From Nanobdellota archaeon (GTDB lineage: Archaea; Nanobdellota; Nanobdellia; Pacearchaeales; GW2011-AR1): a stretch of 45,103 bases of DNA. The stretch spans positions 1-45,103 of the forward strand of contig JAUSIT010000034.1 of the NCBI GenBank assembly GCA_030647965.1, read 5' to 3'. The notes under the pieces were generated by a model. The model was not told the DNA's origin. It saw nothing but the letters and a program-made list of their open reading frames with translations, and ran no database searches. The translations under genes were made by a program, and so were the position numbers. Below, piece after piece: positions 36,746 through 45,103 of the stretch (position 1 is its first letter; each line of letters starts with the position of its first letter).

Positions 36746-37033
36746 ATGGGCTCGTGCTTGGATTTAAGAAAATATCAAGATGCAGATGCAGTAGAAAGTG
36801 CATTTGCAAAGATAGTTTCTGGAAAATCAGGTTATAAACCAGTAATTGAAAGAAGAATTGATCCTGTAAAATGCGATAAATGCGGAAAGCTAATTGAAGG
36901 CACTGAAAAATTCTGCCCAGACTGCGGGAATCCCATAAAAAGAAAACCTACTTCTACAAAATGCAAAAAATGCAATAACTTCTATAATGACGAAGATACC
37001 TTTTGTTCAGAATGCGGAACAAAACGGGAATAA
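36746..37033 (+). CDS. Double zinc-ribbon protein
   Basis: CDKCGKLIEGTEKFCPDCG..CKKCNNFYNDEDTFCSECG. Confidence 0.75.
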   Translation: MGSCLDLRKYQDADAVESAFAKIVSGKSGYKPVIERRIDPVKCDKCGKLIEGTEKFCPDCGNPIKRKPTSTKCKKCNNFYNDEDTFCSECGTKRE

Positions 37034-37049
37034 ATCTTACTTCTAAAAG

Positions 37050-37185
37050 CATTTTGCACTTCGTTCTTATATTAAGTTGCTAGCTCTGAATGATTTATTA
37101 AAAATAAACTATTATCTTATTTTAGAACAGTATTAATTATTCGTAATTTCCGCTAGGAAATTCCATTAATCCTGCAGCAGCATAT
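37050..37185 (-). repeat. Family A repeat, copy A6 (no insert)
   Basis: Minus strand ATTAATGGAATTTCC-TAGC-GGAAATTACGAATAATTAAT..AGAGCTAGCAACTTAATATAAGAACGAAGTGCAAA. Confidence 0.78.
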
Positions 37186-37240
37186 TTTGTCCAAAGGACT
37201 TCCTAATTAACTTTATAATATTGATTTCTTAGTAAAATAC

Positions 37241-38968
37241 ATGAGAATAGCAACAATTCAAAAGGAAAAATGCAAGCCAGAAATGTGCAATAACTTATGT
37301 GCTAAAATCTGCCCTGTAAATAAAAAAGACAAAGAATGCATTATAGTAAAAGAAAAGGCAGAAATAGATGAAGAATTATGCATTGGATGTGCAATCTGTC
37401 AAAATAGATGTCCTTTTGAAGCGATTGATATCATTAATCTGCCCTCAGTTGATAAAAAAAATCTAGTTTATAGATATGGAAAAAATGGCTTTGCCTTGTA
37501 TAATCTTCCAGTTCCAAAAGAAAATGCAGTCCTAGGCTTACTAGGAAGAAATGGCATAGGAAAATCAACAGCCGGTGAAATTTTATCTGGAAAGAAAAAA
37601 ATAAATTTTGGACAAGAAGAAGCGAGTGATAAAGAAATAAAAAGTTTTTTTCAAGGAACAGAATCATTAAGATATTTTGACTCTCTCAAAAATAAAAAAA
37701 TAGCTTACAAACCACAAAACCTTTCATTTCTCTCTGTTGATTTAAGTGCAATAGAACTATTAAAAAAAAGAGGAACTGAAAAAAGAATAAAAGAACTTGC
37801 AAAAAGATTAAATGTGGAATATATTCTGGAAAATAAATTAAACAAGCTTTCAGGAGGAGAGCTTCAAAAAATAGCAATTATTGCTGCAACACTTTCTGAA
37901 GCAGATTTATATTTTTTTGATGAACCATTAGCCTATTTAGATATTTCAGAAAGATTAAGGGTAAGTGATTATATTAAAGAAATTGCAGCAGGAAAAACAG
38001 TTATTGTTGTTGAACATGATTTATTAATTTTAGATTATTTAACAGAATACTTAAATATTTTTTATGGACAACAAGGTTGTTTTGGTTTTGTTTCAGGAGT
38101 TAAATCAAGCAAATATGGAATTAATTCTTATTTAGCCGGATTTTTAAAAGAAGAAAATTTAAAAATAAGGGACAAAGCCCTAAATTTTAATTTTGCAAAA
38201 AACAAAACAACATTTGGCAAAAAAATTGCAGAATGGCCTGATTTTAACAAAAAATTTGAAAAATTCAGTCTAGAAGTAAAATCAGGAGAAATAAATCAAA
38301 ATAATGTTATTGGAATTCTTGGAAAAAATGGAACAGGAAAAACAACATTTGTAAAATGCCTCGCAGGATTAGAAGAAATTGAAATTCAAGGGAAAAAGAA
38401 AAAATTAGATTTAAAGTTAGATATATCATACAAACCTCAATATTTATTTACAGATTCAGAAGAACTTGTCTCAGATGTAATTAGAAAAGAAAAAATTGAT
38501 AAAAAAATTGCATCCACCTTTAATCTTGAAGTTTTGCATTTAAAAAAAATAAAAGAACTTTCAGGGGGAGAGCTTCAAAGATTTTCAATTGCAAGATGTT
38601 TATCAAAACCAGCAGATATTTATCTAATTGATGAACCTTCTGCATACTTGGATGTTGAAGAAAGAATTTCAGTTGCAAGAGCAATAAAAGATTTAATGGT
38701 TGAAAAAGAAAAAACAGCATTTGTTGTTGACCATGATTTACTTTTAATTTCATATCTAGCAGATTCAATACTTGTTTTTACAGGAGAATCAGGAAAGCAT
38801 GGAAAAAGTTCAGAAATACTAGGATTTGAACAAGGTATAAGTCAATTGCTAAAAGAATTAAATATAACCCTAAGAAAAGATAAAGAATCAGGAAGACCCA
38901 GAATAAATAATAAAGATTCTGTTCTAGATAGAGAACAAAAAAGAGAAAATAAATGGGCAATGTTTTAA
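37241..38968 (+). CDS. ABCE1/Rli1 ribosome-recycling ATPase
   Basis: N-terminal FeS CysX domain, CIGCAICQNRCPFEAIDIINLP, twin ABC domains GRNGIGKST and GKNGTGKTT with LSGGELQ. Confidence 0.95.
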   Translation: MRIATIQKEKCKPEMCNNLCAKICPVNKKDKECIIVKEKAEIDEELCIGCAICQNRCPFEAIDIINLPSVDKKNLVYRYGKNGFALYNLPVPKENAVLGLLGRNGIGKSTAGEILSGKKKINFGQEEASDKEIKSFFQGTESLRYFDSLKNKKIAYKPQNLSFLSVDLSAIELLKKRGTEKRIKELAKRLNVEYILENKLNKLSGGELQKIAIIAATLSEADLYFFDEPLAYLDISERLRVSDYIKEIAAGKTVIVVEHDLLILDYLTEYLNIFYGQQGCFGFVSGVKSSKYGINSYLAGFLKEENLKIRDKALNFNFAKNKTTFGKKIAEWPDFNKKFEKFSLEVKSGEINQNNVIGILGKNGTGKTTFVKCLAGLEEIEIQGKKKKLDLKLDISYKPQYLFTDSEELVSDVIRKEKIDKKIASTFNLEVLHLKKIKELSGGELQRFSIARCLSKPADIYLIDEPSAYLDVEERISVARAIKDLMVEKEKTAFVVDHDLLLISYLADSILVFTGESGKHGKSSEILGFEQGISQLLKELNITLRKDKESGRPRINNKDSVLDREQKRENKWAMF

Positions 38969-39021
38969 AATATATACCCTAACATAATAATCCTTAAAAA
39001 CTTCTTTTAAGTTATTTAATT

Positions 39022-39270
39022 ATGGCAAACACAAAAGAAAAATTAGAAACTCTTGATTGCCCTGTAATAGAAGGTGGAGTGATTACTCAAAGACCAAATA
39101 CATTTTCTACTAAAGGTGGGTTTTGGGATGATTGCAATCAAGCAGTATATGATCTTAGTACCCCTTATCTTGACAGAGATGAACATAAAGCTACAATTAA
39201 TGGCAAAACATATCTTGAATGCCGCATAATAACTGATCAATATTGCAAAAAAAGGTCAGTAAGAGAGTAA
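39022..39270 (+). CDS. Hypothetical protein
   Basis: 82 aa ORF. Confidence 0.45.
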   Translation: MANTKEKLETLDCPVIEGGVITQRPNTFSTKGGFWDDCNQAVYDLSTPYLDRDEHKATINGKTYLECRIITDQYCKKRSVRE

Positions 39271-39391
39271 TATTTTAATAAAATTTTAATAAAATTCTAA
39301 TCAATCTCTAAAGGTTCAATATTAACCTTATTTCTTAGTTCATTATCAAAAAATTCTTGATACAACGCACTAAATATTTAATTTGTTAGAA

Positions 39392-39453
39392 TTTTAGGAT
39401 GTTCAGAAATGCAACACATTAAATTAGGTGATTTTAACTGCATTTCTGACATA
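39392..39453 (+). repeat. Dispersed TCAGAAATG...CATTTCTGA palindromic repeat, copy 2
   Basis: TTTTAGGATGTTCAGAAATGCA...GATTTTAACTGCATTTCTGACATAA, 11-bp stem. Confidence 0.7.
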
Positions 39454-39720
39454 ATGAGTAACTAAAAAATCAGCAGTATCTGCAAGGTGATTATTTTTTA
39501 AAGCGCAATAGCAATCGATTATTTTTTCTTTAGGATATTGATTCAAGGCAACAAGAACTCTACCTCTTTGTGCTTTTTCATTATCTTCAAAAAGCATTGT
39601 AATTTCGTTTTCTGCTGCAATTAATCCTCCCCTAATTAATCCTGCTTCATAAATCAAAGAAATTTCTCTTCTTTTATTTCTTTTTTTCTCTTTAATTAAT
39701 ACACTAACTAAATCAGCCAT
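39424..39720 (-). CDS. Hypothetical protein
   Basis: 98 aa; C-terminal codons overlap the repeat at 39392-39453. Confidence 0.5.
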   Translation of the reverse strand: MADLVSVLIKEKKRNKRREISLIYEAGLIRGGLIAAENEITMLFEDNEKAQRGRVLVALNQYPKEKIIDCYCALKNNHLADTADFLVTHYVRNAVKIT

Positions 39721-39765
39721 ATTATAATTAATAAAATAGGATTTATAATAATTTAGCTATTTGAA

Positions 39766-41163
39766 CTATCTATTTGGCTTCATCCATCTATATGAAAAAT
39801 ACATTAGCTCTTCTCTTGTTTCTTTTATAAAATCCTTTCTTGCTTTTTTTCCATCAAAGGTCTCAACTTCCCTTACTTCTTTTAATTTTGATATCATTGC
39901 AAAATAAACTATAAATCTTGCAATTGCACTTAATAAAAATACTAATAAGATAGGAGTTAATCCAAAAATAACAAAATCATGTGAAGCAATAAATCCCCCA
40001 ATAGTTGCTCCGATAAATATTCCTATTCCGTTTAAAACATTATAATATGCAACACATAATGCAACCCTTTGCCTTGTTACAGCATCATAAATAAAATTAA
40101 CAACAGCAAGATTAAATCCTGCCCACATTGCTCCAGATACAAGTTCCATTATAAAAAGATAAAGAACTAAAATAATCATATTATACTCTGCAACTAAAGG
40201 AGAAACAAACCAAACTAAGGGGATAAATGGAATATAAAATCCAGTAATCTTAATTACTCTTAAATTTCCATATTTATCTGCAAACTTACCCCAAATAGGC
40301 ATAAATATTAAAGGACTTATAAAACTTGAAATAATAATTATAGTATAAGTAATATAACTAAAATGCAAATCTTTTAGCATATATACTGAAAAAAATGGAG
40401 AAGCTATTGCTGTTGCAAACATAATTAATGCAACAAAAACAGAAAATTTTCCAAAATTGCTTTCAGGAATCTTTTTTACAAACTGTCTAAAACTAAAATA
40501 ATATCCTTTTTCAAATTTTAATTCAGGTTCATAGTGTTTTGTAAATAAATAGGCAGAAATAGCTCTTCCAATAAAAGACATGCCAAAAATAATTGCAAAT
40601 CCAATAAATAATTGGGTGTGTTTAAAATAATCTAAAATAAATCCTCCAAAAAGCATTGCTACTAAAGCAACAGCACCTAAAATTTTATTTCTTGTTCCAA
40701 AATACTTACCTTTATCTTTTGTAACAATATCACTCATTAAAGAATTCCATGCAGGAGATAAAATTGCTCCACAAATAATCAGAATAGTATAAATTAAAAT
40801 AACAAAGTTGGAACTAGTATTTGAGTTAAGGTCTTTATAAAAAAAGAAAAAACCAATTGCAATCAATGGAAGCCAAATTAATGATTGTAAAAAAACACTA
40901 AAAATTAATAATTTTTTTCTTGAATACTTTTCAATAATCTTTGAACTAAATAATTGTGAAAGATTTCCCAATAAAGTAGGGATAGAAGTCAGCAAAGCAA
41001 TTTGATTATTATTTGCACCAAGAGCTAAAGCATAAGCACTAATATATCTAAGACCAAAACCATCCATTAAACTAAATGCACATCCCTCTTTTATGCTTAA
41101 TTTTTTTGTTTTCTCTCTTTTTAAAGCATCATCACAAATCGCACAATTTTCTTTTTTTTCCAT
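39766..41163 (-). CDS. Major facilitator superfamily transporter
   Basis: About 12 hydrophobic segments; FADKYGNLRVIKITG loop motif. Confidence 0.82.
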   Translation of the reverse strand: MEKKENCAICDDALKREKTKKLSIKEGCAFSLMDGFGLRYISAYALALGANNNQIALLTSIPTLLGNLSQLFSSKIIEKYSRKKLLIFSVFLQSLIWLPLIAIGFFFFYKDLNSNTSSNFVILIYTILIICGAILSPAWNSLMSDIVTKDKGKYFGTRNKILGAVALVAMLFGGFILDYFKHTQLFIGFAIIFGMSFIGRAISAYLFTKHYEPELKFEKGYYFSFRQFVKKIPESNFGKFSVFVALIMFATAIASPFFSVYMLKDLHFSYITYTIIIISSFISPLIFMPIWGKFADKYGNLRVIKITGFYIPFIPLVWFVSPLVAEYNMIILVLYLFIMELVSGAMWAGFNLAVVNFIYDAVTRQRVALCVAYYNVLNGIGIFIGATIGGFIASHDFVIFGLTPILLVFLLSAIARFIVYFAMISKLKEVREVETFDGKKARKDFIKETREELMYFSYRWMKPNR

Positions 41164-41294
41164 TATATAATCCTTTTTTCATTATTTTTTCATTTTGAAA
41201 TTACATTCACCGCTTCTGCTATTTTTAAACCCTTTGATAGCATCCTAGAGTAAATAAAAAAAGAAATAGAAAAAAATAAAAAATAAAATTTATT

Positions 41295-41374
41295 CTTGTT
41301 ATAGTCAAAGACATTGACATATTCTCATTTAGTCATTGACTATTTAGGGAAAGACTTATGTCTTTCACTATAAG
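41295..41374 (+). repeat. Family F two-hairpin repeat, copy F3
   Basis: ATAGTCAA/TTGACTAT; TTTAGGGAAAGAC-TTAT-GTCTTTCACTATAAG. Confidence 0.65.
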
Positions 41375-41378
41375 TATT

Positions 41379-41567
41379 TTATTTCTTAACAAGGAAGTAT
41401 ATTGCATACAAAGCAGATAATCCTACTAAGTAATATACAATGCTAGCTGCAACACCAGTACCTAATAATGTTTCAACTAAGTTATAACCTAAAGCTGTAA
41501 AAGCCCAGTTTAAACCACCAATTATCAGGATAACCATTGCAATCCAGTCTAAAACGTTTTTCTCCAT
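41379..41567 (-). CDS. DUF378 small membrane protein
   Basis: LDWIAMVILIIGGLNWAFTALGYNLVETLLG..YYLVGLSALYAIY. Confidence 0.85.
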   Translation of the reverse strand: MEKNVLDWIAMVILIIGGLNWAFTALGYNLVETLLGTGVAASIVYYLVGLSALYAIYFLVKK

Positions 41568-41646
41568 TTTATTAACCTCCTTTTATGAAAATACTAAGGG
41601 GGTTTTCTATTTAAAGCTTATCTTTTAGGGAGAGATTATCTTTTTA

Positions 41647-41833
41647 CATACAACTTTGTTGAGATAGTTTGTTCAAATGAACAAAAATTAATGGAATTTT
41701 CTAGCGAAAATTACTATTAATTAATAAATCGTCAGGAACCGCCAAAAAGTTTTGCTCTTACAATAAGTAACGACAATAGAAGAGCAAAACTTTTTCAGGT
41801 GACTTAGTATTTTAACGAAGTGCAATCATTAGA
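41647..41833 (+). repeat. Family A repeat, copy A7, with insert 41744-41795
   Basis: CATACAACTTTGTTGAGATAGTTTGTTCAAATGAACAAAAATTAATGGAATTTTC-TAGC-GAAAATTACTATTAATTAATAAATCGTCAGGAACCGCC-[insert]-CAGGTGACTTAGTATTTTAACGAAGTGCAAT. Confidence 0.88.
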
Positions 41834-41888
41834 GAATATATTCAATATAATCCCAAACATTTATTAAGAAAAATCCCATAAAAATTCT

Positions 41889-43670
41889 ATGAAAGAGGTT
41901 ATACTAAAATTAATTGAAAAAGAGCTTAAAGGCAAGTTAAAAAAAGAAGAAATTGAAAAATTAATTGAAATCCCCCCTTCTGATAAAATGGGAGATTATT
42001 CTTTCCCATGCTTTTCCTTAGCAAAAATAGAGAAAAAAAGTCCATTGCTTATTGCAGAAGAACTAAAAGAAAAAATACAACTTCCAATAGAAATTTCAAA
42101 TACAGATGCAAAAGCAGGCTATCTTAATTTTTTTGTAAATAAAAAAATGCTTGCTAAAAAAATACTTGAAAAAATTATAAAAGAAAATAAAAATTTTGGA
42201 AAAACAAATATTGGCAAAAATAAAACAATTGTAATTGATATGTCTTCCCCAAATATTGCAAAACCTTTTGGAATTGGGCATTTAAGATCAACAATAATAG
42301 GAAATTCAATTGCAAATATCTGTATGTATAATGGCTTTAAAGTAATCAAAATAAACTATCTCGGAGATTGGGGCACTCAATTTGGAAAGCTAATTGTAGG
42401 TTATAAAAAATTTGGAAATGCTTCACAATTAAAAAAAGATCCAATAAAACATCTTTATGAAGTTTATGTAAAAGCCAATAAAGAATCTCAATCACAGCAA
42501 GCTGAGAGAGATTCTTTAAGCCTCCAAATGGGAACGAACAAGAATAATCATAACAAGCTACAGAGTATTAAACCCATTTGTAGCAATAAAGAAGATTATG
42601 AGCAAGAAGCAAGAGACTGGTTTAAAAAATTGGAAAATGGAGATAAAGAAGCACTAAAATTCTGGAAAACCTTTAAAGAACTAAGCTTAAAAGAATTTGA
42701 AAAAATTTACAAATTACTAAACATTCAATTTAATGTTATTTCTGGTGAATCTTTTTACAATACTAAAATGGAAAATACAATTCAAGAACTAAAGAAAAAA
42801 AATCTTTTAATAGAAAGTCAAGGAGCTTTTGTTGTTGACTTAGAAAAATATAATTTAGGATACTGCTTAATTCAAAAAACAGATGGAGCAACACTCTATG
42901 CAACAAGAGATATTACTGCTGCAATAGACAGGCATAATAAATTCAAGTTTGAAAAAATGATTTATGAAGTAGGTTCAGAACAAAAACTTCATTTTAATCA
43001 GGTTTTCAAAGTTTTAGAGTTAATGGGATATAAATGGGCTGAAAATTTAATTCATGTAGAACATGGATTATATCTAGGAGAAGATAACAAAAAACTTGCA
43101 ACAAGAAAAGGAAAAACCATTTTTATGCAAGATATTTTAGATGAAACAATTCAGCTTGCTAAAAAAGAGCTTGAATCTAGATATAAACTTTCTAAAAAAG
43201 AATTAGAATCTCGAAGCTTAAGTATTGCAAGAGCAGCAATATTTTATGGGGATTTAAAAAATTATAGAGCAAATGATATGGTTTTTGATATTGAAAACTT
43301 TATTTCATTTAATGGAAATACAGGCCCTTATTTACAATACAGCTATGCAAGAGCAAATTCAATTTTAAAAAAAGTAAAAAAATCAACAGCCAAATACGAA
43401 CTATTTGACTTAAAAGAACAAGAAATAAAATTAATAAAAAAATTAAATGATTTTCCAGAAACTATTTTTAAAGCATATGAAAAACTTAGTCCTTCTGAAA
43501 TTTCAAATTATTCATATGAACTATCTCAGATATTCAATGAATTTTACCAAGAATGCCCTGTTATTGGCTCAATTGAACAAAATTTCAGATTAAAACTTGT
43601 TGAAGCATTTAGAGATGTAATGAAAAATTCTTTAAATTTGCTAGGAATTGATGCAATAGAAGAAATGTGA
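41889..43670 (+). CDS. argS: Arginyl-tRNA synthetase, with in-frame palindromic insert
   Basis: VIDMSSPNIAKPFGIGHLRSTIIGNSIANI, NYLGDWGTQFGKL; insert KESQSQQAERDSLSLQMGTNKNNHNKLQSIKPICSNK. Confidence 0.95.
   Translation: MKEVILKLIEKELKGKLKKEEIEKLIEIPPSDKMGDYSFPCFSLAKIEKKSPLLIAEELKEKIQLPIEISNTDAKAGYLNFFVNKKMLAKKILEKIIKENKNFGKTNIGKNKTIVIDMSSPNIAKPFGIGHLRSTIIGNSIANICMYNGFKVIKINYLGDWGTQFGKLIVGYKKFGNASQLKKDPIKHLYEVYVKANKESQSQQAERDSLSLQMGTNKNNHNKLQSIKPICSNKEDYEQEARDWFKKLENGDKEALKFWKTFKELSLKEFEKIYKLLNIQFNVISGESFYNTKMENTIQELKKKNLLIESQGAFVVDLEKYNLGYCLIQKTDGATLYATRDITAAIDRHNKFKFEKMIYEVGSEQKLHFNQVFKVLELMGYKWAENLIHVEHGLYLGEDNKKLATRKGKTIFMQDILDETIQLAKKELESRYKLSKKELESRSLSIARAAIFYGDLKNYRANDMVFDIENFISFNGNTGPYLQYSYARANSILKKVKKSTAKYELFDLKEQEIKLIKKLNDFPETIFKAYEKLSPSEISNYSYELSQIFNEFYQECPVIGSIEQNFRLKLVEAFRDVMKNSLNLLGIDAIEEM
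42480..42586 (+). repeat. In-frame two-hairpin palindromic element within argS
   Basis: AAAGAATCTC..GAGATTCTTT, AAGCCTC, CAAATGGG AACGAAC..CCCATTTG. Confidence 0.8.
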
Positions 43671-43675
43671 AAAAT

Positions 43676-44179
43676 TTAATAAAACTGATTTAAAGGATTA
43701 TAATTTTCAAGATATTTTATAAAACCATTAAATTTCTTTTCTTCATCAAAGGAAAAAGATTCATTTGTTTTTAATTTACTAACAACTCGTTTACAGTCCT
43801 GAACAAAGCCTTGCATGCATTTTTTTCCATCTTTGGTTTTCTCTCTTTCTTTATTTTGGCACAAATAGCTAAACATTGCACTATAAATTTCAGATTCCTT
43901 TGGAAAACAAACTCCTTTTGCATCTCGGGTATTAAAATAATCTTTAACAGAATAAATTTCAGTCAAATTCTTTCCTTCAGACATTTCACTATCTATTTTA
44001 TTTAAAATCTGTTCTAAAAAATTTAAACTCTCTCCTTCTTTATTTTTAATGTTTTCAGAAAATCTTTCATATTTCATTTTTTCTACATTTCTTAAAATAG
44101 GATGATCTTCTGGCAAAAAAGAATAGCAAGTTGATAAAAATTCAGAAAAACTTGGTTTTGAATATTTGTCTTGTTCCAT
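43676..44179 (-). CDS. Hypothetical protein
   Basis: 167 aa ORF, adjacent to next gene. Confidence 0.55.
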   Translation of the reverse strand: MEQDKYSKPSFSEFLSTCYSFLPEDHPILRNVEKMKYERFSENIKNKEGESLNFLEQILNKIDSEMSEGKNLTEIYSVKDYFNTRDAKGVCFPKESEIYSAMFSYLCQNKEREKTKDGKKCMQGFVQDCKRVVSKLKTNESFSFDEEKKFNGFIKYLENYNPLNQFY

Positions 44180-44180
44180 T

Positions 44181-44678
44181 TTATTTGATTTGATATTCAG
44201 CTAAACTTTTTTCAAGAGTAGAATCTAATTTTTCAATTCTTCTTACACTTTCAGTTTCATTAAAATCTCTTTCAACATAATGTTCTGGCCTGCATACTCT
44301 CCCATTAGCAATAGGTCCAAAACCAAATTGCTCTTCTTCAACATTATACTTTTCAATATAAGCTCTTATAAAATCCCCTGCTTGAATATTAGCAAATCCA
44401 TTATAAATTATTTTTTTAACAGAATTACTATCTAAACTTTTAACATCTAATTCTAATCTTGCAGAAGCACCAGCATTATAATGTGGACTAACTCCACCAA
44501 TTAACATTTCACTCATAGGAGTAATAGAATTATTATAGGTTAAAGTTAAAGCTCTTTCAACACTAAATTCAACAGGAATAATCAATTCTTCTTTTGGCCT
44601 AGACCTTTTTCTTAATTCTTCATCAGCTTTTTCAAAAGACTCTCTTATTGATTCTGTAAAACCATCACTAGTTACCAT
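44181..44678 (-). CDS. Hypothetical protein
   Basis: 165 aa ORF. Confidence 0.6.
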   Translation of the reverse strand: MVTSDGFTESIRESFEKADEELRKRSRPKEELIIPVEFSVERALTLTYNNSITPMSEMLIGGVSPHYNAGASARLELDVKSLDSNSVKKIIYNGFANIQAGDFIRAYIEKYNVEEEQFGFGPIANGRVCRPEHYVERDFNETESVRRIEKLDSTLEKSLAEYQIK

Positions 44679-44744
44679 AAAAACAAATCTACAATCCCTT
44701 TTATAAAGATTATTGTGTTTTAAACAATATAACTAAATACTAAT

Positions 44745-44892
44745 TAAGGTAATTCATCAATTGTTTTGTTCTCACAAAGATTAATGGAATTTTCTAGCGA
44801 CAAAAGATTTTACTCTTTCATATTGCATACTTATTGCAAGAGTGAAATCTTTTGAATTACGTTTAATTAATAAAAAGTTTAGGAGACGCTAG
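44745..44892 (+). repeat. Family A repeat, copy A8, interrupted within its TAGC hairpin by insert 44802-44853
   Basis: ATTAATGGAATTTTCTAGCGAC-[insert]-GAATTACGTTTAATTAATAAAAAGTTTAGGAGACGCTAG. Confidence 0.8.
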
Positions 44893-44914
44893 AAAAAGTT
44901 TTGCTCTTTTTATG

Positions 44915-45083
44915 TCAAGAACCCTCGGAATAAATTTCGGGGCGTATCTCGGGTTCTTGAGCACCCTAAAAATTGTTTTTTCTTACTGTTGAAAATCTTC
45001 CAATTAGATTTTTAATCACTATCAGAAACTCCTGTTTCTGAAGTCGCGAACTAAAGTGGGGAGTTTGCAAAAAACAATTTTTT
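44915..45083 (+). ncRNA. Candidate multi-hairpin structured RNA/element
   Basis: TCAAGAACCC/GGGTTCTTGA; AAAAATTGTTTTTT/AAAAAACAATTTTT enclosing three hairpins (AAAATCT/AGATTTT, TCAGAAAC/GTTTCTGA, GCGAACT/AGTTTGC). Confidence 0.45.
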
Positions 45084-45103
45084 TGGTATCAAAAGAACAA
45101 TAA

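Overview
AT-rich, gene-dense archaeal chromosome segment. Gene content suggests a DPANN-type lineage (Woesearchaeota/Pacearchaeota-like; this placement is inference). Conserved genes include pheS/pheT, argS, hisS, smc, scpA, rnhB, rpp30, UMP kinase, rpoE1 (Rpb7), spt4, RPS24e, RPS27Ae, ABCE1/Rli1, dus, a CDP-alcohol phosphatidyltransferase and a LeuA-family enzyme. I read five tRNAs: Thr-GGU, Trp-CCA and Leu-UAA with introns, His-GUG, and Met-CAU. The left edge cuts a tyrosine-recombinase-like gene. Accessory modules include RelE/RelB-like, two MNT/HEPN pairs and a PIN gene with a partner. The unusual signal is layered palindromic DNA. (1) A two-hairpin element sits in-frame in two essential genes, rpp30 and argS, with conserved linkers and changed but still complementary stems. 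(2) A dispersed intergenic multi-hairpin repeat has at least 9 copies. (3) A 52-54 bp inverted-repeat unit is nested at four different positions inside that repeat, and copies without it are present. (4) tRNA 3' ends are duplicated downstream of three tRNAs, with small hairpins in between. (5) The SMC protein has a Rad50-like CPLC zinc-hook motif at its exact midpoint and no recognisable hinge. (6) There are two candidate structured RNAs. All calls come from reading the sequence by eye; no searches or folding programs were run.
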